This document shows positions 1 through 9,741 of a DNA stretch of 64,000 nucleotides, piece after piece. The notes beneath the pieces were generated by a model. The model saw nothing but the letters and a program-made list of their open reading frames with translations, was not told the DNA's origin and ran no database searches. Source of the stretch: Stomatohabitans albus (lineage in GTDB: Bacteria > Actinomycetota > Nitriliruptoria > Euzebyales > Euzebyaceae); contig NZ_JAYKKE010000002.1 in assembly GCF_036336025.1 (NCBI RefSeq), positions 62,001 through 126,000 of the forward strand, in the 5' to 3' direction. Position 1 is the stretch's first letter, and each line of letters opens with the position of its first letter. A program made the position numbers and the translations under genes.

Positions 1-1
1 C

Positions 2-493
2 GAGTACTTCCAGCATGTCAAGCCGGGTAAAGGCCCTGCCTTTGTACGCACAAAATTAAAGGGCATCCCAGACGGGAAAAACGTTGATCGGACCTTCCGG
101 GCCGGTGAAGACGTTGAACAAGCCATTGTGACGCGATCAACGTTGCAGTATCTGTATCAAGAGGGTGACGCCTATGTCTTTATGGATACCACAACCTATG
201 ACCAGATCAACGTGGCAGCCAGCGTGATTGCCGATGCAATGAAATGGCTCAAAGAGAGCGATACGGTTGAGCTTGTTTTCCACGACGGTGAAGTGATCGA
301 CTACGACTTGGCACCCAACGTCATTCTTGAAATTACCCAAACTGAGCCAGGACTCGCCGGTGACCGAGCCAGTGGCGCCACGAAGCCTGCTGTTTTAGAA
401 ACGGGGGCAGAAATCCAAGTACCCCTGTTTTTGAATATTGGTGAATCGGTGAAAGTCGATACCCGCACCGGAGATTACGTCAGTCGCGCATGA
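2..493 (+). CDS. efp: Elongation factor P (5' end outside window)
   Basis: EF-P binds between the P and E sites and relieves ribosomes stalled on polyproline stretches. The reading frame is open from the first bases of the window, so the start codon and about the first 25 residues are missing. The visible protein begins with the N-terminal KOW-like domain and its KPGKGPAF loop, whose lysine tip reaches the peptidyl-transferase centre. The two OB domains follow and end in the family's typical VDTRTGDYVSRA tail. nusB starts 7 bases after the stop, as in the usual actinobacterial order. Identification is secure; only the extent is incomplete. Confidence 0.95.
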   Translation, partial: EYFQHVKPGKGPAFVRTKLKGIPDGKNVDRTFRAGEDVEQAIVTRSTLQYLYQEGDAYVFMDTTTYDQINVAASVIADAMKWLKESDTVELVFHDGEVIDYDLAPNVILEITQTEPGLAGDRASGATKPAVLETGAEIQVPLFLNIGESVKVDTRTGDYVSRA

Positions 494-500
494 GGTAGCT

Positions 501-980
501 GTGAGTATCACACGCCACGAAGCACGCCACCAGGCCTTGAACGTCATGTTTGCCGCGGACGTTCGAGGCGTGAGTGCGTCGACCCTGCTCGAAAAAACTG
601 GTGGCACCAGCCCGGTTAGCGGACCGGTATCGACTGATGCCAAAATTATGATCGCCTTGTACGAGGACAATCGAAAGGCGATTGACCGGATGATTGCGTC
701 CCACGCTGATGGGTGGATGCTTAAACGGTTAGCCGGAGTTGACCGTAATGCGATGCGACTCGCCATTGCGGAAATGGCCTTTGGAGATGTGCCATTCGAA
801 GTTGCCATTAATGAAGCGGTCAACCTGGTTGGTGAACTGGGTGGGCCGGAAAGCCCGCGGTTCGTTAATGGGGTATTGGGCGCTATTCAACGAGAACTCC
901 AAGCCCGAGATGAGGAATCTGCTACAGCGTCAGTAGAAGAGGCCGATAGTACTGACCTAGAACCATCTGGAGAAGATTAG
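501..980 (+). CDS. nusB: Transcription antitermination protein NusB
   Basis: NusB binds boxA RNA with NusE (S10) and supports antitermination on rRNA operons. The 159-residue product has the all-helical NusB signature: an N-terminal RHEARHQALNVMFAAD helix, a central DGWMLKRLAGVDRNAMRLAIAEM stretch in part, and the closing FVNGVLGAI helix. A GTG start at 501 with a purine-rich GAGGTAG upstream fits the family N-terminus. The last 25 or so residues are an acidic tail without known function. It lies between efp and the first GGDEF-EAL gene, whose start is 23 bases past the stop, so the signalling genes probably share its transcript. Confidence 0.95.
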   Translation: MSITRHEARHQALNVMFAADVRGVSASTLLEKTGGTSPVSGPVSTDAKIMIALYEDNRKAIDRMIASHADGWMLKRLAGVDRNAMRLAIAEMAFGDVPFEVAINEAVNLVGELGGPESPRFVNGVLGAIQRELQARDEESATASVEEADSTDLEPSGED

Positions 981-1003
981 CCCAGTACTGAGGAGCGGCC
1001 CCT

Positions 1004-3166
1004 GTGTCTGCGGACACTATGACTATTGGGGATGATCAGGAGAACTATTCGTCATATACCAGTGTCGTACTGAACGTGGCGATGGTCCTCGTGATCAGTC
1101 TTGTGCTGAGTTTGGTCACGGTTGTTCTGACAGACACGATCACACAAATCGCCATGATAATGGCCGGTGCCTTGATCATTGGGGTATTTGCCTTTCGTCT
1201 GTCACATAGCCTGTTTTTAGCTGTCGCCATTGCACTCGTTGTTGCGAAGCCAACAATGATGACAGCCATTCTTCCTCAGAACCCTGAGACGGTCGCCATT
1301 TATTCGCTGGTCACCGCAGGGGTTGTGATTCCAGAAATCTTGCGGATCAGTGCCTCAGTGATTCGTACGCGTGCGATGGCTATTGATGTGCTGTCCATCG
1401 CCATCACCTTGCTGTGGCTGGTGTTTTCTAGCCTTGTCACCCCACTGGTCAGCCGTGGCATCATTCCCGGTATCAGTTGGGTCATCGGTGTTGTTGACGC
1501 AGCCTTTTTACTCCAAGCGATGGCAGTTGTTGCCTATCGTCCCCGCGGCGGGCTATGGCGATCCCTGTGGGCCGGCGCAATGGTGAGTTCGGTACTTATT
1601 GATATTGCCACGGCACATGTATTCGATACGAATGATGCGCTACTCCCAGTGCTCTCACTCACGTCAGTAACCGTTGCCGCCCTGGCCTATCTCGCCGTGT
1701 ACTGGTACCGGTTCGAACCACAAACCCCTGCTTTGGATGAAGGCACAGTGGTATGGCGCCAATGGTTTATCACCCTCACCTGTATAAGCATGATTGTGGT
1801 GAGCCATGTGATTTCTCGCCAGGGTGCTACTTCTATTCCCGTTGGGATCGTCACCGTGCTAACGGCCATTATGGCAGTACGGTCGGTTGTCCATACTCGT
1901 GACAGCCTGGCTATTAAAGTTAAACGCATTTCGACAGAAGGCAGCCTGGTTCAAGCCCGGCGTATTGATCGGCTAACCGGCCTGACAACTCGCGGGGCCT
2001 TTATCGAAGACCTAATGCGCATGATGGACAGTCACGATGAGGTGATTGTCCTCATCGCAGATTTAGACCAATTTCGCCGTATCAACGACGCCCTGGGACC
2101 ACAATCAGGCGATATGGTACTTGCCCATGTGGGTAAAACACTCACCAAATGGAACGATGGGCGGTTTATTACGGGCCGGTTAGGGCCAAATAGTTTCGGC
2201 GTAGCCGGAGCTGGTTTCCAGTCACAATGTGCCGCTATCGCGAACGAACTCCTTGAAACAATCCGTGGTGATTATGACTTAGGTGAGTTTGGGCATGTCC
2301 AACTTGGGTGCAGCGTTGGTGTTTACAACCGAGAACCCAACGACTCGGCTGACCATGCCATTCAACAAGCCGAAGCCGCCCTCGTTCAAGCAAAACGTAT
2401 TGGCCGTGGAACGATTAGCACCGCCACCCCATTAGCACACGACGTTCCTTTTCCATACACCGGTGAAGAACTCCGCTTACTAATTCGACGCAACGCCATC
2501 GAACTGCAAATACGGCCAATCGTTGACCTCACATCCGACCAGACTGTCGCTATCCAAACCCGAGTGCATCTCAATGATGGCCATGACATTTCTTGGTCCC
2601 AGCTCTATCGCGCAGCCCGCGAATATGGCATCACAAGAGACCTTGAACGCTGGACCTTGAAGGAAAGCTGCCAAATTGCCTTGGCGAAACGAACCCCCAT
2701 ATGGGTGATGGTGCAAGCCCGTCAACTCTACGACCAGTTCTTCGTGGGTGATCTCCAAGACTTTCTGTCAGCCTATCGGATTCCACGGGATCAAATCACA
2801 TTAAGTATCAAGGAACGGATATCGTTTGCCCAGGGCCCTCATCCATCACAGGTATTGACCCAACTCCGCAATATGGGGGTTCGTTTAGCACTCGAAGAAT
2901 TTGGTACTGGGGCCTTTAGCTTTACCCAAATTCGTGAACTCCCTGTACAAACCCTCAGTTTGGATGGCCAGTTCGTTGGTGCCGCAGTTCGCGATCCGCG
3001 GAGCCGTTCGCTCATTGAAAGTGTGGTGATTGCTGCGAACGGACTGAATGTAAGTGTGATGGCTACGGGAGTCGAAAGCCAGGCCACCCGAGATATTGTC
3101 CTTGATGCCGGTTGTACCCTTGCCAACGGCCCGTTGTGGGGTGAATGGGAATCGGTGGCAAAATGA
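1004..3166 (+). CDS. Membrane GGDEF-EAL protein 1, both domains degenerate
   Basis: First of four tandem paralogues (720 aa). Residues about 20-305 hold some eight to ten membrane helices with no obvious extracellular sensor domain, residues about 320-480 a GGDEF fold and about 485-715 an EAL fold. The catalytic loop reads GPNSF in place of GGDEF near residue 392. The EAL glutamate is replaced (IQTRV near 519), the DDFG pair is EEFG, and the metal- and base-binding E, N and K positions are changed. It is therefore unlikely to make or break c-di-GMP, and no RxxD site is visible. GTG 1004 is chosen because AGGAG lies 8 bases upstream. Its stop overlaps the next start by 4 bases. A structural or heterodimer role is inferred only from the degeneration. 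Confidence 0.88.
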   Translation: MSADTMTIGDDQENYSSYTSVVLNVAMVLVISLVLSLVTVVLTDTITQIAMIMAGALIIGVFAFRLSHSLFLAVAIALVVAKPTMMTAILPQNPETVAIYSLVTAGVVIPEILRISASVIRTRAMAIDVLSIAITLLWLVFSSLVTPLVSRGIIPGISWVIGVVDAAFLLQAMAVVAYRPRGGLWRSLWAGAMVSSVLIDIATAHVFDTNDALLPVLSLTSVTVAALAYLAVYWYRFEPQTPALDEGTVVWRQWFITLTCISMIVVSHVISRQGATSIPVGIVTVLTAIMAVRSVVHTRDSLAIKVKRISTEGSLVQARRIDRLTGLTTRGAFIEDLMRMMDSHDEVIVLIADLDQFRRINDALGPQSGDMVLAHVGKTLTKWNDGRFITGRLGPNSFGVAGAGFQSQCAAIANELLETIRGDYDLGEFGHVQLGCSVGVYNREPNDSADHAIQQAEAALVQAKRIGRGTISTATPLAHDVPFPYTGEELRLLIRRNAIELQIRPIVDLTSDQTVAIQTRVHLNDGHDISWSQLYRAAREYGITRDLERWTLKESCQIALAKRTPIWVMVQARQLYDQFFVGDLQDFLSAYRIPRDQITLSIKERISFAQGPHPSQVLTQLRNMGVRLALEEFGTGAFSFTQIRELPVQTLSLDGQFVGAAVRDPRSRSLIESVVIAANGLNVSVMATGVESQATRDIVLDAGCTLANGPLWGEWESVAK

Positions 3167-5301
3167 TGGTTTGGGCCGTGTACACGGAAATCGCGTTATT
3201 AGCCGTGATGATCCTGCTGTTGGCTGCATCGTTATACGTAGAACGTACCCGTCGCGTCATTGGACGATACTCGGTTCTCTCCTTATTGATATTGAGTATT
3301 GCCCTTGCACTTGCCCGTGGCAAGGTCTTAGGCCTTGCCCAAGACACCCTGCTCGTTGCGGCAATCGGCATGGTTGGTATTTGTGGATTTGTGGCCTGCA
3401 TGACCTGGGAACTGAGTGATACTCGGCTCTCGGACTATTGGTTAACCAGCATGGGGCGTCAAACCTTTCAATCCTTGCTCATTCCTTTTGTGTCCTTTGC
3501 CTGGATCACCTATCACCTCATTTATTTCCCGTTAAGCAGCGCCGATATTGACGCCACGACACGCTCAATTTTGATTGCGAGTGGTGTCATCCTGCCAGTG
3601 TCCGTTGCCTATACCGTGATGTGGCAGCTCCTCCCCACATGGGTTTCACAACTCGGTGCCTTGCTCACATTTTCATCAGCTATCGCTATTGTCATCGTCG
3701 TAAACACCGGGAGTGAATGGGGTCTGGTGGTGTCGCTGGTCGGTACCTTCATTACAACGGCATACGCCGCGGTGATGGCCTTCCAACTAGGGTTCCAAGA
3801 GTGGATGACTCAGCCACCAATCCCCAGGGGTGGGTCAATTTTTTCGATCCTCATTTTCAGCATGCTGCTGGTCTGTTTACCCGTTGTCGCCCTCTACACG
3901 AAATCACATACTCCCAACGGGATTACTGTCCTCGTCCTCGTGGTCACGTTGGTCGGCATCACCTTATTGCTTGTTGATGCGATCCGTGCACTCTATCGAG
4001 AACAGCAAACCTATCGCACGGTGGAAACCGAATTACAGACGATTGAGTTCATTGATCCGATCACAAAAGTGGCAAACCGAACCGGGTTCCAAGAGGCACT
4101 CTTGATCGGACTCGCTGAGGCTGGTGAGAGCACCATTGCGGTGTATCACATTGACCTTGGTGGGTTCCGAGCTGTAAACGAATCAATTGGTTCGTTTCTC
4201 GGCGATGAGGTGCTGTCCATCATTGCTGACCGTCTCGCTAACCAAATTCGCAGTGTTGATACGTTGGCACGGTTAGGGGGTGACGAGTTTGGCGTACTCT
4301 TGCACGAATGTCCAGACGGACCCACCGCAATGGCCTTGGCTGAAAATCTCCATACGGCTATCAGTCAGCCCATTGAGTTAGGGATTGGCTGGCGGGTGAA
4401 TCTCGATTCAGCTATTGGGGTGGTATTAGCCACAAGCCAAGACCGGATGACCGATGTCATGCGCTTTGCAGACGCAGCACTGCATCGGGCAAAACTTGAT
4501 GGTGAGCACGCCATATCCATGTTGGGTGTTGATGATCTACGCGCGAGTGTGTCCGCCTTTGCCAATGACCAGCGACTACGAACCGCATTTTTACAACACC
4601 AATTCACGCTGATGGTTCAACCCGTTATTGATTTACATGATGGGGCAACGGTGGGATTTGAAGCATTAGCCCGTTGGCCGGGGGCCACACTTGGTCCTGC
4701 TGAGTTCATTCCACTCATCGAAGAAAATGGTCTTGCTGATGCGTTTGGCAGTTGGGTACTTGAAACGGCAACACAATGGGCAGCTAAACAAGGGTGTGAG
4801 ATTGCGGTCAATATCAGTCCACGCCACATGCACTCACCCAATTTTGTTACCGATGTACTCCGTGCACTTGACCAGTCTGGGCTACCGGGTGAACTATTGC
4901 TCTTAGAGATCACTGAGCGCAGCGCCATGCCCGACATGGAACGGACCAACGACATTTTGAATGCGTTACGTACCAAAGGGATTCGTATCGCTGTCGATGA
5001 TTTTGGAACTGGCGAGTTTAGCTTGCAACAGCTCATGGAATACCCCCTTGATGTATTAAAAATTGACCGGATGTTTGTCAGTGGTATCACGGACAACGAT
5101 GCTGATCGAACCTTGGTCACGGGGTTAGTCCATGCCGCCAACGGTCTGGGATTTAAAACCATTGCTGAAGGTGTCGAAGATCAGCGTGTCGCTGAGCATC
5201 TTAAGGAACTGGGATGCGACCAGGCCCAAGGGTATTTCTGGAGTGCTCCAATGCCGTTATCGAAGGGAGCCCAATGGTGGAACCAACACAAACGGGCGTA
5301 A
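3163..5301 (+). CDS. Membrane GGDEF-EAL protein 2, both domains intact
   Basis: A 712-residue paralogue with multiple N-terminal membrane helices, then a canonical GGDEF near residue 371 preceded by RSVD at the product-inhibition (RxxD) spacing, and a canonical EAL domain (EALARW near 500, NIS, EITER, DDFGTG, KID, AEGVE, and the final Q). By family knowledge it could both synthesise c-di-GMP from GTP and hydrolyse it to pGpG; which activity dominates cannot be read from sequence. The start is taken at ATG 3163, overlapping the upstream stop as ATGA. This choice drops six residues from the longest frame, which starts at 3145. It is the only fully canonical member of the four-gene array and so the likely catalytic partner for its neighbours. 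Confidence 0.9.
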   Translation: MMVWAVYTEIALLAVMILLLAASLYVERTRRVIGRYSVLSLLILSIALALARGKVLGLAQDTLLVAAIGMVGICGFVACMTWELSDTRLSDYWLTSMGRQTFQSLLIPFVSFAWITYHLIYFPLSSADIDATTRSILIASGVILPVSVAYTVMWQLLPTWVSQLGALLTFSSAIAIVIVVNTGSEWGLVVSLVGTFITTAYAAVMAFQLGFQEWMTQPPIPRGGSIFSILIFSMLLVCLPVVALYTKSHTPNGITVLVLVVTLVGITLLLVDAIRALYREQQTYRTVETELQTIEFIDPITKVANRTGFQEALLIGLAEAGESTIAVYHIDLGGFRAVNESIGSFLGDEVLSIIADRLANQIRSVDTLARLGGDEFGVLLHECPDGPTAMALAENLHTAISQPIELGIGWRVNLDSAIGVVLATSQDRMTDVMRFADAALHRAKLDGEHAISMLGVDDLRASVSAFANDQRLRTAFLQHQFTLMVQPVIDLHDGATVGFEALARWPGATLGPAEFIPLIEENGLADAFGSWVLETATQWAAKQGCEIAVNISPRHMHSPNFVTDVLRALDQSGLPGELLLLEITERSAMPDMERTNDILNALRTKGIRIAVDDFGTGEFSLQQLMEYPLDVLKIDRMFVSGITDNDADRTLVTGLVHAANGLGFKTIAEGVEDQRVAEHLKELGCDQAQGYFWSAPMPLSKGAQWWNQHKRA

Positions 5302-7568
5302 CTTCTACACCAGAACGCCCCTCTGGAAACCGCTATCGCGTCAACACGACCCAGCGGTTGTTGCTCGTTGTTGGAATGGTTGCCATTGCCGTCAACTGGA
5401 TGGCGGTACACACCATTGTGGCGGTTATCAGTTTGGATGTCATTGCAGTCATTATCGGTCTTGGTGCTTGGGTAACTGCGAGCCGGGTACATCACGAGAA
5501 ACCCTGTGCACGCTACATCACGCTTGGGATTAGTCCAACCATATTGGCTGGAAACCATGTGAAAGTAGCGTTCGCTACCGGCCAAGAACCCCACTGGCTC
5601 TGGGTGATCAGTGGCGTCATCGGGTTTTTGCTTACTGCGTTCCCGGTCGCCTTTGTTATCTACGACATGATTCGGAACCATAAGCGGGTTTCGACCTCAA
5701 ACCTGGTGGTCCATCACCTCTCAGATTTAACCATTATCGGTGTGAGCACGGTTGGTGGACTTATCGTGCTGCAATTTGTGCCCCTGGTGCAGGCCGGGCA
5801 ATCCTTTTGGGCTGTACTCACCATCGTTGCCAGCAACGTGGGTCTCGTGACCCTTGGCGCGGCAATTGTGATCGGACGGCGCCGTATACCTGCCCTCCAA
5901 CTTGGATTAGCCCTGTCCGTCATTGGTGCGATTATTGGCGACGTCGCCATTGCCCAACACATCGATCAGGTCCCCTTTGTCACGTGGACAGTGACGGCCT
6001 ATCAGGCATTTATCTGTCTGCCACTCATCATTGCTATGACGATGAGCAACCCACATGAAGGATTTGAAACACGGTTTGCACTAGAACCAACGAATACGTT
6101 ACGGGCTGGGATTATCGGTCTCTGGGTAGTGCTCTTTCTTTGCCTTCCCTTCTTTGTTGAGCTGAATATCAGTATTTCGTTATGGTCTGTGCTCGTTAGT
6201 CTTGTGATGTGTTTGCTGGCCATCAGAATGTGGACACTCATAGGTGAACGAGATCACAAATTGGCCCAGCGTTACCTTCAACAACAACAACTACGGCACA
6301 AAATTAGTCATGATCCCCTGACGGACTTATGGTCGCGGTCTGTCATGGAGGACCACTTCAGCGCCTTAAATGTGGGTCTTTCCAACCCCGCTGTTCTTGT
6401 CTATGTTCGGGCGTTGGGCGTTGATGTCATTCGTGATATCTACGGTCACCGGTTCGGTGATGAAGCAATCAACATCATTGCCCATACGCTCGCTGAACCT
6501 GTAGAGGATCATGCAGAAGTTTTTCAGTTTCGTCGAGAAGAATTCATCATCATTTTTAAACCACCCGCAACCTTGGACGCCGCCGAAGAACAGGTTCAAG
6601 CCATGGTTACGCGTATCAGTGACGCAGTTTTGAGTAATCACCAGCCACTCAAGGTTGCCATTCATGCAGGCCTTGTCATTGTTGATACCTATCGTGATTT
6701 TGAGGACGGTATTCGTTGGGGTGAAGTTGCCGTTAACGAACTCCGAGAGCCGGGCAACCACATTGTGCGGGTGGGCCCTGAACATATCGCACAAGTTGCC
6801 CATGTGACCGTGACTGATCAGCGCTTGCGTGAAGCAATGCGCAATGATGCGTTCTATCTGGTGTATCAGCCGATCATGAACACTCTCGACCACCACTGCG
6901 TGGGGTTTGAAGCGTTCGCTCGCTGGCGAAATAGTGACGTACCGCCCGCCATTTTTGTAAAAAGCCTTGAGCAAGTTGGGTTGGCCGACACCTTTGGACG
7001 ATGGGTATTACAAGAAGCGACGAAGTTCGCTGCATCAATCAAATGTCCCGTCTCAGTCAACATCAGCATTTCTCATATCCAAAACTCATCGTTTGTAACT
7101 GATGTACGCCAGGCACTTAAACGTTCTGGGCTACCACCGGAATATCTGACCATTGAGTTTTCAGAGCATGATTTATCTATCGACTTGACGCGACTGATGA
7201 TGTCGCTAACACAAGTGCATGACCTAGGTGTTCGTATTGCGATTGATGATGTTGGTACGGGTGGCCTGACGATGGCTCAAATCTCTCGTCTTCCCATCGA
7301 GTTCATCAAGATTGACCAAATGCTTATATCCAAAGCCTTTCGGTATGACGATTCTCGCCAATTGCTGTTTAACGTGACCGATATGGCCATAGATCTTGGG
7401 ATGGACATCATTGCCGAAGGTGTTGAAAGTAACCAGGTCCTCAATCTTGTAATCGCAGGTGGCGCTCACCAAGCACAAGGCTGGTTATGGACAAAAGAAC
7501 TGTCGCCTGATGATGCAACGCAATGGTGGACCTTTTTGAGTATGCGGGAAGGAGCAATCAATGAATAG
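5274..7568 (+). CDS. Membrane GGDEF-EAL protein 3, degenerate GGDEF, probable phosphodiesterase
   Basis: A 764-residue paralogue. About 300 residues of membrane helices precede a GGDEF fold whose active loop is RREEF (near residue 420), not expected to bind GTP productively. The EAL domain reads EAF near 545 but keeps the metal-binding glutamates, the N of VNIS, IDD, KID, AEGVE and the closing Q, so hydrolysis of c-di-GMP is plausible. Translation probably starts at ATG 5274 behind AAGGGA (5263-5268), inside the end of protein 2 with a 28-base overlap. The longer frame from 5214 lacks a better signal. The long overlap points to translational coupling within the array. Confidence 0.87.
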   Translation: MVEPTQTGVTSTPERPSGNRYRVNTTQRLLLVVGMVAIAVNWMAVHTIVAVISLDVIAVIIGLGAWVTASRVHHEKPCARYITLGISPTILAGNHVKVAFATGQEPHWLWVISGVIGFLLTAFPVAFVIYDMIRNHKRVSTSNLVVHHLSDLTIIGVSTVGGLIVLQFVPLVQAGQSFWAVLTIVASNVGLVTLGAAIVIGRRRIPALQLGLALSVIGAIIGDVAIAQHIDQVPFVTWTVTAYQAFICLPLIIAMTMSNPHEGFETRFALEPTNTLRAGIIGLWVVLFLCLPFFVELNISISLWSVLVSLVMCLLAIRMWTLIGERDHKLAQRYLQQQQLRHKISHDPLTDLWSRSVMEDHFSALNVGLSNPAVLVYVRALGVDVIRDIYGHRFGDEAINIIAHTLAEPVEDHAEVFQFRREEFIIIFKPPATLDAAEEQVQAMVTRISDAVLSNHQPLKVAIHAGLVIVDTYRDFEDGIRWGEVAVNELREPGNHIVRVGPEHIAQVAHVTVTDQRLREAMRNDAFYLVYQPIMNTLDHHCVGFEAFARWRNSDVPPAIFVKSLEQVGLADTFGRWVLQEATKFAASIKCPVSVNISISHIQNSSFVTDVRQALKRSGLPPEYLTIEFSEHDLSIDLTRLMMSLTQVHDLGVRIAIDDVGTGGLTMAQISRLPIEFIKIDQMLISKAFRYDDSRQLLFNVTDMAIDLGMDIIAEGVESNQVLNLVIAGGAHQAQGWLWTKELSPDDATQWWTFLSMREGAINE

Positions 7569-9741
7569 AACTGCCATTGCACTTGCCGCAGCCATCGGTA
7601 TCAGTGCCGCCTTCCTGATCAAAACCGTCTCTACATCCTCCAACCTTCCGATGATTGTGTTTGGTGCGGTTATCGTGCTGAACATCATCGGATACGTCGG
7701 CATGGTCCGCCTAAAGGAAGTGACACAGCCAGGCTTTTCAAGTTTCTTGTCCTTTTGTGCTCAAGCTGCCCTATGCCTTGGTGTCATCGCCTTGGGAACG
7801 GACACGGTCTCCAGTCAAGTGGCTATTCCATTGCTGCTTGCGGTGGCAACGATTTCGTTTTCGATGTTTATTTATGATCTCGGGCAACTGATTTCCGCAT
7901 CACCCAAGCAAGGTATGCATCTCTCGGTGTGGGATCATGTGATTGACTCCATCATCGCGGTAGCGGTGTATTCAACGATTGCCTGGGCGGGGTTTTGGGA
8001 GCCGCTCCATCTGGCGGGGTATCCGCCCGTATTGATCGGGTCGTTCGTTGTCTTCGTCGTCACCCTTGCCCTTGTCGTCATTCAGCGTCTCATTGCGTTA
8101 CCTCGGTTTAGCAAGAGTTTATTTGATGGCATGCTCTTTCAAGTCGCCATTATTGGGGTACTGACGTTTATCGCTAAAGACCCCACTGGAATGGCCATCC
8201 CCGTACTGATGGCCTTGATGGGATTTTCAACCATTGTGGCGATATCTTGCTGGCTTCCCGGTGGGGTGCACCTCCTGGAAGTTGAACATCTAGCCCGAGG
8301 TTTGCAAACAGGACGGGTTGTAACCGTAACGGTTGCCGCAGCCTACATTCCCTTGACGCTTGGTATTTTGGGCGAAGGGAACGTCACCCGCCTGACATTG
8401 GTCTGTGTGATGGTCACCCTCTTATTGTTCTTTCGTATGCAGGCGGTCATCACCATTCGTGACCATGAAATGCAACAAGTCAACGCCCTGGCAACCGAAT
8501 TAGAGTTTCAAGCTAAACACGACCTCACCACGGGGCTATTCAATCTGACGACTATCAAGGCGCTGCTCGAAGACAAAGTCACGCAAGAACAGCACGACAT
8601 CGCATTAGTCATCATTGCCCTTGACGGGTTCGAGCACATTAACGATATTCATGGCTATACTGCGGGCGACGAAACACTTCAAGTACTGGCGAAGCGGCTT
8701 CAATCTGAATTGCGGCCCCACGACATTGCAGGGCGCTACAGCGGCGACCAGTTTATTGTCCTGCTAGACCACGTTGACCGGCCCGAACTTGGCGCCCACC
8801 TGGCTGCCCGATTAATTGACGTCATTCAAGAGCCTTGTCGATTGCCGGGGGGAGAAGAAGTGCGTTTGGGGGCACGTGCAGGTGTGTCACTCTCAACTAT
8901 GCACGATATCAACGACCTGATATTGAATGCTGAATTGGCAGTTGCTCAGATTCGTGAGGGTGGGCGAGGCGCGATTCGGTTAGCCGATACTTCAGACCGG
9001 CAAAAGGCGATGGATTCCATCAGTCGTGAAAACCTCTACACATTGTTACGAGACGACCAATTGCCCTGTACGTTTGCGCCGGTCATGGATCTTCGTACCA
9101 ATACACCGGTTGCGATGATGGTCCGTCCCCTGTGGATTCGCCCCGGGTTGCCGCGTGATTTGGTGGTATACCACCAACTGAACGGGCCATGGTTCAAATG
9201 GTTGTTTGGACATGCCGTAGCCTGGGCGAAGCAAGCCAGTGCACCCGTACACGTGCTCTTGAATGAACAGCAGTTTGCCAGTCTGGAATTGTTACCTGTC
9301 CTTGATCAAGTGTTAGCTGAACACCATGTTTCTGGTGATTTGATTACCATTGGGGTGGATTCTCGCACCCGTTTAACCCATATACCCATTGAGGATTTTC
9401 ACGCGAGGGGTATCCAGATCTGTCTTGATTCCTTTGGGGCAACGGGAACGAATTTGACTGACTTACCCCACTTACCTTTAGACTTGCTCAAAATTGACCC
9501 GGTGTTGGTCCGTGATATGGTCACAGACCGTGGCTACCGAGTGGTGGTAGAAGCCATTATTCGTAGTAGCACAGTGATGGATGTGCCTGTGGTCTGCCGC
9601 GGAATAGATACCGAACGTATCGCAGCAGTAGCCCAAAGCCTTGGTGCGATGTATGGACAAGGCCGTCATTGGGGCCAACCGATGACGGCAGAAGATGCCT
9701 TGGAGTTTTGGAACACCCATGCCCAACCTGCTCGGACTTGA
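7561..9741 (+). CDS. Membrane GGDEF-EAL protein 4, pseudo-enzyme keeping an I-site
   Basis: A 726-residue paralogue starting at ATG 7561 behind AAGGAG (7549-7554), overlapping protein 3 by 8 bases. After the membrane region the GGDEF loop is SGDQF (near residue 394), with the catalytic glutamate changed to glutamine. The RPHD inhibitory site sits exactly five residues before it, so c-di-GMP binding without synthesis is plausible. The EAL domain is clearly dead: the EAL segment is MMVRP, DDFG is DSFG and AEGVE is CRGID, although KID survives. Its 3' end overlaps the pyrB start by 23 bases. A receptor role is inference; the sequence shows only selective loss and retention of motifs. Confidence 0.87.
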   Translation: MNRTAIALAAAIGISAAFLIKTVSTSSNLPMIVFGAVIVLNIIGYVGMVRLKEVTQPGFSSFLSFCAQAALCLGVIALGTDTVSSQVAIPLLLAVATISFSMFIYDLGQLISASPKQGMHLSVWDHVIDSIIAVAVYSTIAWAGFWEPLHLAGYPPVLIGSFVVFVVTLALVVIQRLIALPRFSKSLFDGMLFQVAIIGVLTFIAKDPTGMAIPVLMALMGFSTIVAISCWLPGGVHLLEVEHLARGLQTGRVVTVTVAAAYIPLTLGILGEGNVTRLTLVCVMVTLLLFFRMQAVITIRDHEMQQVNALATELEFQAKHDLTTGLFNLTTIKALLEDKVTQEQHDIALVIIALDGFEHINDIHGYTAGDETLQVLAKRLQSELRPHDIAGRYSGDQFIVLLDHVDRPELGAHLAARLIDVIQEPCRLPGGEEVRLGARAGVSLSTMHDINDLILNAELAVAQIREGGRGAIRLADTSDRQKAMDSISRENLYTLLRDDQLPCTFAPVMDLRTNTPVAMMVRPLWIRPGLPRDLVVYHQLNGPWFKWLFGHAVAWAKQASAPVHVLLNEQQFASLELLPVLDQVLAEHHVSGDLITIGVDSRTRLTHIPIEDFHARGIQICLDSFGATGTNLTDLPHLPLDLLKIDPVLVRDMVTDRGYRVVVEAIIRSSTVMDVPVVCRGIDTERIAAVAQSLGAMYGQGRHWGQPMTAEDALEFWNTHAQPART

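Noticed and set aside
395-823. Open frames antisense to nusB and, likewise, many long antisense or shifted frames in the carB, dnaG, glyQS and pyrD regions
   Set aside because: Each lies wholly within a confidently identified gene and encodes no recognisable domain.
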